Positions 1-11,109 are shown, numbered from the stretch's first letter. The stretch: DNA of 64,000 bases from Protea cynaroides (GCA_028583415.1 CM053272.1:43020699-43084698); one strand, 5' to 3'. Made by a program: numbers and translations. Notes: generated by a model not told the origin, from the letters alone.

Positions 1-870
1 TTTTCTTTTTACCTATCAAAAAAAATAATTTCATTAAGGTCATTATAAAATTTTTCATACTAGCAATATTTTAGATGAAAATTTTCCTCTATTTTTCTCC
101 CGTATGAAAATTACTCATGCCTCCCTTATAGTTTACCTGTAACCCAATCAACTCTCAAAAATTTCAAACAAGTACTCGAGTGCTTCCTCTAAATTCAAAA
201 CTAATTACAAAAGTCCCAATCAATTAGTCATTTTCTATTAGACAATGACATAATCTCAACCTTAAATGGAAGAGTGAAACGACTCTATTCCCCTCACAAC
301 AAAAAATACCTAAATACTTGTGCAAATAACCTGCTCATTTCACTCATGAACCGATAGTGAGAGAATCGCTGTTAACATAACCAGATATAACTTCAGATAC
401 TCGAATCTTTCAACCGAGGGATTGGTTTGATGCTAAACTGTCCAGATGGCTTCGGCCCTTGGATTGTGATTCACGCTACAAAATTTCAGACCCAAAGAAT
501 TGGACTTGGGTGACTTGGAACTCAAACTCTAGGGGCTGTAAGCACCGCAAGTTGTAGAAAATAAAGGAAGCTAAAAGATATGAAGGGAAGGGATATATAG
601 AAATGAAAAAGGGAAGAAGAACAAAGGAGATTAAGGACAATGTATTATACAGTTTTGAGAATTTTATGGTAAAGGAAGAATCGCTGAATCTATGAGCATA
701 AAATAGAGATGATGTTTTAGATCCAGTAAAAAAACAATCATTGAAGCTTTGAGCGAAATAATAGAGAGCCGTTGAAGCTTCAAAGCTTGCAGAACTCTTA
801 AACCACTTGATTAATCGATCTGATATTAAGTCCCCCTCGACATTTTTGGCTGCTCTACACATCTACTGAA
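1..870. other. Gene-poor left edge
   Basis: AT-rich sequence in which I recognise no gene. A 128-codon open frame on the - strand (862-476) has no motif I can place and begins at a non-ATG codon in its longest form, so I do not call it a gene. Confidence 0.4.
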
Positions 871-1017
871 TCAGATCTCCAACTTGACCGTCTGAACATC
901 ATATCTGTGAAAGCCATCTTCATCCTCAAACTTGAAGGAAAGAGCAGAGGTGTGCACCCAATCGAATAAAGCAGGCTCAAGATTGTCCAAGAATCTACTT
1001 TTTCTTCTGAGTTTCAT
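871..1017 (-). other. Unidentified 48-codon ORF, possible gene fragment
   Basis: From an ATG at 1017 the - strand is open to a TGA at 873-871. It encodes a 48-residue peptide with a plausible hydrophobic/acidic pattern, including the stretch SALSFKFEDEDGFHRYD. That stretch weakly recalls the start of PB1 domains in plant CBS-PB1 proteins (FKFED...G..HR). The match is short and nothing around it continues the domain. It may be a captured exon scrap or chance. Confidence 0.15.
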
Positions 1018-1334
1018 TGGCACTTGGGTTGGGGGTCTCCTCAAGCTTCACGCCTTTCACTTGTACATGTTGCAAGCTTGTCCAACTTGTTTTCAGTTTG
1101 TCACTAACATCATCTTCACAACCATAGATATTAGGTTTTGTAATCCAAAAAACGCCTCATCTTATGCTAATGGGATGGAAACTCGGACAGATCTTTTGCA
1201 TACACACACACACACATACCGGAAAGAAAAAAAAAATAAGCAAGCTTAACTACTGAATATTGGAAAAAGATCCTCTCGAGTGAGCCCAAAGTAACAGTGA
1301 GAATCCTAACCACAAGTGATAGTGAGAATCCTAA

Positions 1335-1399
1335 CCACTCAAAATGCATCGGAATATACTCAAAGTGCATTGGGACACATTCCGATGCACTTTGAGTGG
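1335..1399. repeat. Short foldback (21-bp arms)
   Basis: The arm at 1335-1355 pairs with 1379-1399; the shared core is TGCATCGGAAT versus ATTCCGATGCA. The 23-base loop itself repeats a related word (ACTCAAAGTGCAT), and another variant follows at about 1409-1425. It looks like a small inverted-repeat cluster or MITE remnant with no coding content. Confidence 0.6.
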
Positions 1400-1429
1400 T
1401 CAGTGAAGACATTCTGGTGCACTTTGAGC

Positions 1430-2480
1430 GACTAGGATCATCACTGCCAATTTGGCCTCACTACGAAGAATCCCAATCCCTAAATATTAGCACTAACATC
1501 GCAGTTTTGGATATGAAGCTCGGGTGAAGAAACTGAACTCAAGTAAAATACCATGTCCATATATTTTGATAAGCACCAGATTCTATGGTTTTTTTTACTA
1601 AAACTAGCCCGGGCTTCCGAGTTTAGATTGAGGTCTTGAACAAGTGACAGATTCATTGCATCTTCATCTCGCTAGAGAAGCAGCTAACAAAACTGATGAC
1701 CATCCTTCTTGGGAAATGCAAAACACATTTAGTCGATTTCAAGGTTAAAAATCATTTCAAAAGAGAGGGGAGTTATTGTTTTCAAACCAATCAGGGGAAC
1801 ATTTGTTATTTTCTTTCCTTATGTTTAACACCGACGTCTATAAAAAAGAGAACGGTTGTAATCGTTGGAAACGTTTGGGAATTGTTTGGATTAAGGGCAA
1901 ACTACACGGAAGTAGAAGTAGTTTTCCCTAATATTTACTATTTTTTCTTTTTTTTTTCTTTTTTTTTTTTTTTGTGCACTTTATGTCAAAGCAAACAACA
2001 ACAACAACAACAACAACAAAAAACACACTTTATAGGAAAAAATTTCTTTTCCCAACAAATTCCATAGAGACAAACAGAGCTTAAAGTGAACAAATGTTTA
2101 ATTGGACCATAAAATGAATGAATAGTAGGCCTTTTGATGTTTGGGCCTTTAGGCTCATCCCTCTTAATCAAGAAACTTAGGTTATGAAATTAACATAGTT
2201 CTATTAAAGAGTTAGCATGCCCTGTCAAGTAGTTGCTTTGTGGCTAAGGTATTTTCAGGCTTTAGGTCCCCTTAATAAAGTAGTTAGGTAACAAGGACCC
2301 ACAAAAAGAAAAGTTAAAATTAATCGTTTAATTAAGATTAGTGGGTTTTGTGGGAAACGTGGAAATTAACCCATCCATCATCAATTGATCAATAATAAGG
2401 AATCTTCTGAATGCTTAGTACCCAATATGCCGCATCTTCAGCTTTTCATCCATGCATGGCCTCTTTCAGTCTTTCCCTCT
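1430..2480. other. No gene seen; simple repeats
   Basis: Non-coding AT-rich stretch. It includes a T-rich tract (about 1940-1973) and a (CAA)n microsatellite (about 1991-2021). I see no coding signal longer than chance. Confidence 0.4.
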
Positions 2481-2490
2481 CTCAAGAAAA

Positions 2491-2733
2491 GGGATCCATA
2501 TCCTCTTCTCCAAGAGAATCTGGAGGAGACGTGGCGTTTTCATTAGATGGACGACACCTGGGGCTTAGGTGAATCAAAGCCCTCCATCAGAGCCAACACC
2601 TCCCCATCGGCTCAACTTGTTGGCTCGATGTCGGCTTTGATGGAGGGCTTGAAATCCGAGCCCCAAGTGTCGTCCATCTAATGGGGGTGACACCTCTCCT
2701 TCAGATTCTCTTGGAGGAGAGAATTTGAATCCC
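2491..2733. repeat. Long near-perfect hairpin, ~115-bp arms
   Basis: The left arm (2491 to about 2607) and right arm (about 2622-2733) are reverse complements with scattered mismatches. Matching blocks include CCAAGAGAATCT, ATTAGATGGACGACAC and AAGCCCTCCATCA. The loop is only about 15 bases. No clear target-site duplication flanks it. It could be a foldback MITE or a young MIRNA-like or hairpin-siRNA locus; the sequence alone does not decide. Confidence 0.7.
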
Positions 2734-3064
2734 AAAAAAAGAGGGAGAGAGAGAGAAGAAATGGGGGTCCATTTCCATTTTTGAAAGTATAATTACTTTT
2801 TAATTTATTTCTATTAAATTAAAGATTCCTCCTCCACCCTTGGCTAGGGTTTTATTAGGTGCTAGAGTTGTACAGGAATACCTTTAGTAACAGATAATAT
2901 AATTAGAGAAAGTTAAAGAACTAGGCTTATTTGTCATTCTGTTATACATAAAAGGGTAGTATGAGTCATTGTTTGAATATTTTGAGGGTATTTGGATTAA
3001 GTGTAAATTACACGGGAGGTATGACTCGTATGAGTCAATTTCCCATGTAGTTTTAATATAATAA

Positions 3065-3180
3065 TTAGGGAAAATTTCACTCACCCCCTCCCCCGAGGTA
3101 TACTCATAATTCAATCACCCCTCATCTTGGCCCATAATATCAACCACCTCCCCTACTTTTGAAAATAAGTATCAACCATA
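3065..3180. repeat. Orphan Mutator-like terminus (possible)
   Basis: The sequence beginning GGGAAAATTTCACTCACCCC resembles in composition the outer ends of the Mutator-like elements at 40, 47, 50 and 62 kb (G-AAAATTTCA-...-ACCCC). No matching opposite terminus was found nearby. It may be a truncated copy or coincidence. Confidence 0.25.
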
Positions 3181-3300
3181 CCTTGTAGTGGGTTAAGTGA
3201 TGAAATGAATAGTAACTATATTTTTTAATGGCAATATTACCCCCCCCCCTAAAAAAAAGATTGTAAAATGACATTTTTACCCTTTTGTAACTTAAGTGAA

Positions 3301-3420
3301 AATGATTTGGAAATAGTCCCACGTTGCCAATGAAATTGGACCTGTGGTCTTATACATGGAGAGTCCCTCCACTTACTAGTTCAAACTTTTGAGTTGGAAA
3401 CTTGGCATGGTATCAGAGCT
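3301..3420 (+). mobile_element. LTR-retrotransposon end with initiator-tRNA primer-binding site
   Basis: TGGTATCAGAGCT at 3408-3420 matches the usual plant primer-binding site complementary to the 3' end of initiator tRNA-Met. The upstream sequence (AGTCCCACGTTGCC...) is of the kind often found in LTR ends of small plant elements. Part of the LTR (the stretch around GAGTCCCTCCACTTACTAG) recurs at 3670-3750. No gag or pol follows, so this is a remnant, perhaps TRIM-like. Confidence 0.5.
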
Positions 3421-3785
3421 CCAGGTTCCCTCTCATAATAACCCTAAAAAGATATGCACAAAAAGAAACTATGGTCACCAAAGAGGAATGGTCACCAAAT
3501 AAAATAGGGACTATATATGCCTCTTGAAAAGAGAGACGGTCACCCAAAAACAAGGACTATATGCCTCCTGAAAAAGAGGGGTTGGTTACCTTGCAAGGGA
3601 CCAGTCACCTAAAAAAGAGGGACTAAGTCACCTAAAAAAATAAAGAAGGTACGTGACCGTCCCTCTTTTCAAGAGTCCCTCCACTTACTAAGCCGTTCTA
3701 TATAGAGAGTCCCTCCACTTACTAGTTCGAACTTTTGAGTTGGAAACTTGACACAACTCGCCTCCACCGCCATCATCGGAGATTT

Positions 3786-4004
3786 TTTCGTCGAAGAGGG
3801 TTTGAGATAGTATTATAAATATTAGGTTCAAAGTCCTTGTAGCCCAAGTTGTTTTATTCCTCTCCCTGCTCTCATACATAGAGAGAATGAAAAGGGATCT
3901 CCGATGGACTATTAAAGACTCCGATCAAAGCATGGACTAGAATAGGAGGAAAACAATATTCAATGTCCATGTATGTCTCAATTAATCATCTCTTTGTTGT
4001 TTCC
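3786..4004 (-). repeat. Dispersed repeat, copy 1 (inverted relative to copy 2)
   Basis: The reverse complement of this stretch aligns with 12816-13023. Shared blocks include GAGATCCCTTTTCATTCTCTC and CCTAATATTTATAATACTATC. Both are non-coding and look like diverged copies of one transposon or LTR segment. Confidence 0.6.
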
Positions 4005-5403
4005 ATTGTATTTTTAAGTTTCTGTATGAATTGTCATGAGTTCGGGTGAAACCCTATACCTAAAAAAGTCTAACAGATCTTACTTGGGATTTTTAAATAC
4101 CATACTGCCTTACTCGTACTTGACAAAGATCATATAATACTCGATAGGGGTGGGGTGTAAAAAATTCCCCGCCTTGCTTGAGCTTCGTTTAGTAACACAA
4201 GAGATTAACTTGACCACTGAGATCATTTGATCTGCTCCGCAAAGACGAAGCCTTCCCTAAAGCCCATCTAGTTGAGAGTCCTCTTCGGCACTTGGGTAAC
4301 AACGTAATGGTGTTCTCCCTGTTAAGAGAAAGAATGAAATGTGCTTCCTTCTTGCTATGCGAGAATGGTTTTTCTTGATGAATGTTAAAATTTAGAAATA
4401 TCTAGAGAAGTTCAAATGTGTAGTTTTTCCAAGGTTATGACCTTATACTGTTGGCACCGAAGGATTTTCCATGTTAAAAACTATGGTGTATTTTTTATTT
4501 GTTTATTTGTATTATTATTTTGCATATACTGTATTATATAGTATTTCTTCATATAAACTGGCACACAAGTAGGAAATGATTTGCTTTTCCAACAAAAATA
4601 AGGTGACGGTTCACCACCACCTCTAATTGCCACATAGCAATTTGGCCACAATTGAGTTCGTGAATCAGCATGTAATTCAAACTTCAATTGAGAAGATTTG
4701 ACTCGGTCGAGTTTGGAGACCCACTCGTTGGCCCGTTCAGCCCAAACAAAACCGTCTGAATCGAACGGCTTTATTTAAGCTGGACGAACTAACAACTGGA
4801 GTGACTCTTTTTCTATTTAATATATTATTATTTTCAGTATGATCAGTGGGAATGCACAGGTGAGAGGTTCCCGATAACTTTGGCTTACGTAGTGGGGATT
4901 AGATATGATTAAAAAAAGGAAAAATATCACCGACCTGTTGTACTTTCTTTTTATATCACCATATTCCAACTTTGTCAACAATATTATATATTCCTTAGTT
5001 GTTAAATATGTTTCACATAAATCTTAATTTAATAGATTTTTTTATTGAATAGAGATGTGGCAACGTTTAAAATTTTATAATGATAAAATTACCTTTTAAA
5101 TAATAGTAGATTACTGTTTGATTTTTTTTCAAAACCCAAATTTACAAAATAGATTATCTACTACGATTTACGTTCATGGCATCCAAACTGTGGATAACAA
5201 AACGAAGTGATTGTGTTTGGTCAAAATCATTGAGAGACGATTTCATTCCAGAAATTTCATTGGCAATGGCGGTTAACTTAGGGACAATTAATTCTCATTG
5301 GCAATGGCAATTACACAAATAGGAATAAAAGATCCCTAACCAACCCAACACCAAAAAAGCCAAAGCCTTTATGGTCTTTAGATCTTTATTGTTGAGTTTG
5401 GAT
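4005..5403. other. No gene seen
   Basis: AT-rich intergenic DNA. A segment starting near 4919 (GGAAAAATATCACCGACC) again looks like an isolated Mutator-like terminus, but I found no partner. Confidence 0.35.
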
Positions 5404-5759
5404 TGTTGGGTTGGTGTCTTGTATTCTGTAAGATCCATATAATTATAAAGGATAGTATTTATATTAAGGTATGAGTCCATTATATGTAAGGGGGTAAACT
5501 TATAATTGTGGTGAGATTAGGGTTTATAGGTTTTCCTATATATTGTCTCTGTGTGGGAAAATCTAGGTAAGGTCTGAGCAAAGGCGGACACTGTGTCAGG
5601 TGGAGAGAATTGTAGAGAGTTTTCTTAGCAATAAAAAATCTTTGTTTCTCTGTGGTTGAGGCAGGTATTCCGATTTGGGTGTTGAACCACAGCAAATCCT
5701 ATATTGTGTGTTTGTTTGATCTTCATCTCTTTCTTGTAGTTGTGTGTTCATTCCTAATA
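5404..5759 (+). repeat. 5' LTR of the Copia element
   Basis: 356 bp, beginning TGTTGGG and ending TAATA. It carries a TATA-like stretch CCTATATATTG near 5530-5545. It is the direct-repeat partner of 8103-8448. Confidence 0.9.
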
Positions 5760-6031
5760 AGTGTTATCAGAGTCAAGTTCGACAGATCAGACACGAAGCT
5801 AAAAGAAAAAGAGAGGTGCGCAAGATTTATTGGAGAAAAAGTTTTTTTTTTCAAAATTGATTGGCTAAGAAGAGCTTGATGACAAAGCACTAGGAAAAAA
5901 AAAACCATAAGGATAAGAAGCAAAGCTTTGATAATTTTTTCTTGATTTACTTTTCAAAAAATTGTTGTTGAAACCAAGAAAGAGGTACGGTGGAAAGAAA
6001 AAGTAAAGAAAAAAAAAAAGGAGTTTGCATT

Positions 6032-6181
6032 GGATTCAGATCGTCTCCTGCGGCAGGAGGCTCCTGCGATTGATCCAAGGGCTTGGGGATCAATCTGGTC
6101 ACCTGCCAATACATTGGGGGGTGGGCTGGCTAAAATCCGACCCTTGGCAGGCGGCAGGACCGTAGGAGACGATTTGGATAC
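6032..6181. mobile_element. 150-bp Mutator-type MITE nested in the Copia leader
   Basis: Imperfect terminal inverted repeats (start GGATTCAGATCGTCTCC, opposite end reading GTATCCAAATCGTCTCC) bound a GC-richer 150-bp insert. It is flanked by a perfect 9-bp duplication GTTTGCATT (6023-6031 and 6182-6190), as expected for Mutator-superfamily insertion. It sits between the Copia primer-binding site and gag, so it inserted after the retrotransposon. Confidence 0.85.
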
Positions 6182-6552
6182 GTTTGCATTAAGAAGATAA
6201 TCATTACAAGCTTTTTAGTTTTTTATTTTTCTTCGTTTCCACAGGTTTCAACGTGAGAATTGGGAAATTTGAAAAGTAAGAATTGGATTGCTTTGTACAG
6301 TACCGTGGTGAGGAAAAAAAAAGGGTAAGTACGTACGGTCTAGTGCAGTATACGTACGTTGTATCATTCAAAAAGAAGGGGAAAGACATAGAGATGGTTG
6401 TTCCCAAAGATTTTTGGGTGCTACGGAGTCATTGGAAGGTACGAAACCAGTAGATTCGGTGTCCTTAGTATCGATCGGACAGTCTTGTGCAAGATCAACG
6501 GTGATTGAAGCTCTTGAAAGTTGATGGCAGGCATAGAAGGTAAAGATCGAGT

Positions 6553-7302
6553 TAATAGAATGGTGACGAAGGGTTCAAACTTATCCATAGAACCCTTCAA
6601 TGGCTATAATGATTTCACCTTGTGATAACAACGGGTGATGAATATTCTCACGCGGGAGGGGACTGTAAAGGCTCTCAAGAAGAAATCCGACAAGTCGAAA
6701 AAGTTGACAGATGATGAGTGACTAGAGTTGAGGGATCTAGCAAATAGTACGATTCAGTTGTTTCTGACAGATAATACTCTTCGTGAGGTCATTGGTTTGG
6801 ATGATCCAGAAGAAGTTTGGACGAAGTTGGAGAGAAAGTACAAGTCCAAGTCGTTGACAAATCGGTTGTTTTTGAAGAAACAATTATATGGCTTTCGTTT
6901 GTCAGATGGAGTGAAATTTGAGGTGTATATTGACGAGTTCAACAGGAATCTGACGGAGTTGTCTGCTCTTGATGTGAAGATCGAAGAGGAGGACAAGACA
7001 CTTATCCTGTTGGCATCATTGCCTCATTCATTTGATCACATTGTGACTACACTGTTGTTTGATAAGGATACTCTCAAACTTGACGATATTATTGTTGTTT
7101 TGCTGATGAATGAGATACGGTAAAAAAATAATAGTGAGGGAACGTCAGATGAGGGTAATGCCTTGGTTACAGTTAGTGACCAGGGTAGAGGAAGATCAAA
7201 TGGGAGACAAGAATATGGCAATAATAAGGGTCGCTCCAAGTCACAAGGTCGTAAAATAATTTGTTATTATTGCGATGAGGAAGGTCATATAAGATAGGAT
7301 TG
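6553..7302 (+). pseudogene. Copia gag polyprotein (UBN2-type) with zinc knuckle, broken
   Basis: The frame starting near MVTKGSNLS (about 6561) reads through a Copia-type Gag. A clean block at 6728-7123 includes VWTKLERKYKSKSLTNRL, KLYGF-like QLYGFRLSDG and LASLPHSFDHIVTTLL, all typical of the UBN2/gag-polypeptide family. A CCHC knuckle (CYYCDEEGHIR-stop-DC) lies at about 7261-7302. In-frame stops occur at about 6623 (TGATAA), 6718 (TGA), at the end of the main block (TAA), and inside the knuckle (TAG). It cannot make a full Gag. Confidence 0.9.
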
Positions 7303-7434
7303 TCCAAAGCGTAAGGAGGATAAAAAGAAAAAAGAAGATAAGGAGAGTGGAGAAAAATCATCTACTACTGATGTCACGGAAGAGTGGAGTGATGGAGATC
7401 TCATGCTCACTACTTCATCAGGTACGAATACTTC

Positions 7435-7854
7435 AGATTGGATTTTAGATTCAGGTTGTTCGTTTCATATGTGTTCATTAGAGAACAGTTTGCTACATAT
7501 CATGAATGTGATAAGGGTACAGTCAGAATGACAAATGATGTTGAAAGCAAGGTTGTCGGGATTAGGACTATACGGATTCGCATGTTTGATGGGATTGTGC
7601 GAACTATAACTAGGGTTAGACATGTGTCGGACTTAAGAAAAAATCTAATTTCATTGGGAACATTGGATGCGAGAGGCTACAGGTGTTCATCTGAAGGTAG
7701 AGTTCTTAAGGTCTCCAAAGGGGTCATGATTGTGATGCAGGGACAGATGGTTGACGATCTATACAAACTTGCAGGGAGTGTTGAAACAGATGGTGCTTCT
7801 GTTGAAACTCAGGCAAGGAGTACAGATGGAAGACAGAAGATGCAAGAAGTTTAA
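7435..7854 (+). pseudogene. Copia aspartic protease fragment
   Basis: WILDSGCSFHM at about 7440-7472 holds the catalytic D-S-G triad with the usual Copia context. A frameshift follows. The +1 frame (7438-7854) then continues with a protease-like segment that includes VRHVSDLRKNLISLGTLD, a hallmark of Copia protease C-termini (V..V..L..NLISLG.L). Nothing of integrase follows before the 3' LTR. Confidence 0.85.
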
Positions 7855-8102
7855 GTTGTGAACAAGTGCAGATCTGGGAAGAAACGAGTATCTTTTGCTT
7901 CGGATTTTGTGAGTGGAAGTGATCTCTCTGATGATGCTGCAGCAGTGGGAGAAATGGAGACACATCACATCGTGCCGCGGTGAGCTGTACGGGACACCCG
8001 AACGGGGTGTGGGCTATGCTGGTTTGGGTGTAGCGGTTTAGCAGAGTAACATCAACGAGTTTTCTTCAATGTGGTTTACAAAATCCAAGCCAGGTGGAGA
8101 TT

Positions 8103-8448
8103 TGTTGGGTTAGTGTCTTGTATTCTGTGGAGTCCACGTAATTATAAACAGTAGTATTTGTATTAAGGTATGAGTCCATTACATGTACGGAGTAAACTTA
8201 TAATTGTGGTGGGATTATGGTTTCTAGGTTTCCCTATATATTGTTTCTGTGTGGGAAAACCTAGGTAAGGTCTGAGCAAAGGAGGACACTGTATCAAGTG
8301 GAGAGAGTTTTCTTGACAATAAAGAATCTCTGTTTTTTTGTGATGAAGATAGGCATTCCGATTTGGGTGGTGAACCACAGCAAATTCCTGTGTTATATGT
8401 TTGTTTGATCTTCGTCTCTTTATTGTGGTTGTACGTTTATTCCTAACA
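8103..8448 (+). repeat. 3' LTR of the Copia element
   Basis: 346 bp, beginning TGTTGGGTTAGTG and ending CCTAACA. It is the direct-repeat partner of 5404-5759, differing by many substitutions and a few indels, so the insertion is not recent. Confidence 0.9.
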
Positions 8449-8597
8449 AGGATCACTTGCATGTGCATATACTCTTCATGGGATCCTATCACTATTGATT
8501 TGGTATGTAACCCACCTCTAGAATGTGAGACCCACTGAATAAAAACAATGATAGAATCTTAAGAATGATAAAAGTACATACAGATTAAACAGCCAGG

Positions 8598-8960
8598 TTA
8601 ACGTTACTCTTTGTTGAAGTCTATGGTTTTCTGGTACAGCAACTCCAAAATGCATCGGAAACAAATCTTCATATCGTACACGCAAGAACTGCAACATAAT
8701 AACAAGGAAAAACTAATTCAGGAGGGGAAACATGTCTGAGTCAGTTCTAGAAAGGAATTTCTTCCACTTCCCTGAGAAGATAACGAGGCCAGACCCAATT
8801 TTACCTCATTCAATAACCCATCAAATTGCCCATAAGTATTTCATTATTTCTAACATTTGAAAGTGCATAAAAAAGAAAAGCTAGAAATCCTGTTTTGCTT
8901 GCACTATCTTGTCAAACGATAATGTTCCCTCTAAAGCAGCAAGTGCATCGATTCCAAAGC
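8598..8960 (-). pseudogene. Two exon-like fragments of an unidentified gene
   Basis: On the - strand, 8960-8890 reads FGIDALAALEGTLSFDKIV followed by QAKQ. About 200 bases downstream, after a TTATGTTGCAG acceptor-like site, 8688-8598 reads FLRVRYEDLFPMHFGVAVPE followed by about ten more residues. Both read like genuine exons with normal codon use, but I do not recognise the protein. No clean donor follows the first and a stop closes it, so I treat them as gene debris. Confidence 0.3.
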
Positions 8961-9489
8961 TTAATCATGTACGAAAAAGTGTTAATTAAAGAAAAACTAA
9001 AGGTATCGTAGCGGTGGTTTTAAAATGCAAAAGAGTGGGCACCAAGCATGATGGTCCCCCGTTACACATTATTACGATTCGATTCGGGTTTTAGTCAATC
9101 TCATTTCAGTTTATACATTAATTCTAAAATACAATGGAGAAATTATAAATTGTGAATCATAAAGACATATTTGTTTGAAGAAATTGATTGATCAAAATTT
9201 CTCGACTATAGCTTTCCACAGCCTCTAGAGGATATCCTTATACCTCTTGCTAATGGGTGCAGATAGAACTTTATTAACTATGGTTGTGGAGGTTCTAATC
9301 CAGTATTTATAGAATACTGCTGTAACCCTAAAACCCTTCCCACAATAGAATTAGGGTTACCAAACATATCTCATACCATGTGATGAACCAAACCAAATTG
9401 GTTCTACCGTGTCAATCAGACTCTCACTGAATTAACCAGTTTAGGTAATGAATTAAGCCCACATATAAGTCTAACACCCTCAAATACCT

Positions 9490-9720
9490 AAAAAAATTGT
9501 GGACACTCTTGGTGTTCCCGAGCTTGGCGCATTTGACCACGATAATGGTGTCGACTTTGAGAAAGCCCTTATAGACTTTGCCGCAGCCACGAGAGCCCAG
9601 CAGTCATTCTTGGGAGAAATTATTGGTTGCCATTTTCATCTCCTTTCCTGTGAATATCTTGGCCAACTTACCGCCGCTATTGGCGTTTAAGATTGCTTTT
9701 CTGCTCTATGGCAAGCCACT
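9490..9720 (-). pseudogene. Wall-associated receptor kinase-like (WAKL) kinase N-lobe fragment
   Basis: The - strand reads GGKLAKIFTGKEMKMATNNFS, then a TGA stop, then LLGSRGCGKVYKG and IVVKCAKLGNTKSV. This order (juxtamembrane IFTGKE..ATNNFS, glycine loop, subdomain II with VAVK-like VVKCAKLGNTK) is characteristic of plant WAK-like receptor kinases. The glycine loop is damaged (SRGCG in place of GxGxxG), a stop interrupts it, and the catalytic loop and rest of the kinase are missing. It is a short pseudogene fragment. Confidence 0.8.
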
Positions 9721-10790
9721 CTGAGCGTCTTTGATTTGCCTGTGTTGCTTGTAGACCAAAAGAAGTTCGCAACGAAGGAGAATAAGCAACAACCAAACCG
9801 ATATTATGGCGCAGTTGAGAGGGTAATTGGGTAATTTTCTTTTTTTTTGTTTGTCAACTTAAGAACTGCGGATGCGAGTGATATTATTGGTAAAATTGGG
9901 AGTTGTATGACATAAAAACAAAGTATTGAAATGAATAAAATTTTATATAAAAAAAATGGCTGGATGATACAGATTGGGATCTTCTGCTGCACTTCTGTGT
10001 AGCGGACTCGAACCTAAGCGTTGGGAGGGCATCGGAATAGAGTCCCGATGCCCTTTAAATGCTCAAGAGTGTCTCTATTTCACTAGAGTGCAACAGAGGA
10101 TCTTTATAACCTAATGCTCTTTAAATGCTCAAGATCATCTCTGCTCCATTAGAGTACAGCACTACTCCACTAAAGTACAGCAGAGGATCTTTTTTCGAAT
10201 GACACTATCTACAAGTCTCTCCCATAGCTGTCCACAGTAGCAATATTATTTTGTTTAGCTTATTCACTCTGTTGCATGTATGGCGAGACTTCAATTTGAA
10301 ATAGAAAATTCTTAAAAGTCCAATAAATTTAGGGAAAAGGGTTCATGCACAAGAATCCAATACTCGAAACATGGAGACAAGAGAGAACCAACGGCTGTGA
10401 TTTGTGGATAGCTTTCGATGTTCCGAGTCCCAACATTGGTCAGTTGGACAGAGAAAACAACAATTCCATGCAAGATTGATCATGAGACTATGAGAGTGAG
10501 ATGAGAAACCGCCTTTTAAACCATCATATGAAGTCCCACAAACATCTGGATCTGACTCGGATGCAAACATCTACTTTACGTTTCTTTGTATTTAATCTGT
10601 ATAGTGCATTCAGGCTCTGACTCAGATTCAAATTCAATCAACCGCAATTAACTCCGCTTCTCTTGGTTGCCTAACCCACCATAAAAGAATTATCAGGTAT
10701 AAACTTCTTTTTATTGCTTTATTTATTTTTTTAATCTTCCCAGTGGCCAGTAGACTCAGCACTCCAATAACCAACTCAAGTCCCCCCTCC
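9721..10790. other. No gene seen
   Basis: Intergenic. A short inverted word (GGGCATCGGAATAGAGTCCCGATGCCC, arms about 9-10 bases) lies near 10027-10053, with related imperfect direct repeats to 10200. I found nothing coding. Confidence 0.35.
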
Positions 10791-10801
10791 CCCTCCCCCT
10801 C

Positions 10802-10808
10802 TATAAAT
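10802..10808 (+). promoter_or_regulatory. TATA box of the + strand CEP locus
   Basis: TATAAATA follows a C-rich pyrimidine tract. The next 60 bases (CCCATGCA...TATCCATCGCCTC...CTTGAGT) recur at about 17025-17070 beside the third CEP relic. That conservation suggests the core promoter and leader duplicated together with the gene. Confidence 0.5.
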
Positions 10809-11109
10809 ACCCATGCATGCTATCTAGTTGCATGAAGTATCCATCGCCTCAAGCCTTGAGTCGTTTTTAAGTCTCTCTTTGTCTTTAGTTTGGCGTTAAG
10901 ATCTTCTGTAGTGGCTGCCGCTAGCAGTGAAGATTTTGATTGTTCATATCAACAGGTGTTTCGATGCACTCCCAACAGTCAAGATCTCACTGTCAGGCGG
11001 CAATCACTTCTCTTTCTCCTTGCGTTCTTGTCTCCTAGGCTTGTTTCTCGGTTCCTTATAATTTTGTAGGACTTGTCTGATTCAGAGAAATCAAACACCA
11101 CTCAGAGTT

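Larger units (their letters stand above)
5404..8448 (+). mobile_element. Decayed Ty1/Copia LTR retrotransposon, internally deleted
   Basis: The 5' LTR is 5404-5759 and the 3' LTR 8103-8448. Both start TGTTGGGTT and end CCTAA(T/C)A, and they align along their length with point changes and small indels. The flanks give an imperfect 5-bp target duplication (TGGAT/AGGAT). A primer-binding site resembling initiator tRNA-Met (TGTTATCAGAGT, 5762-5773) follows the 5' LTR, and a purine-rich tract (AGGTGGAGA, about 8092-8100) precedes the 3' LTR. The 2.3-kb interior keeps a Gag region, a zinc knuckle and the start of protease. Integrase, reverse transcriptase and RNase H are absent. It is therefore a non-autonomous or deleted copy. 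Confidence 0.92.
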
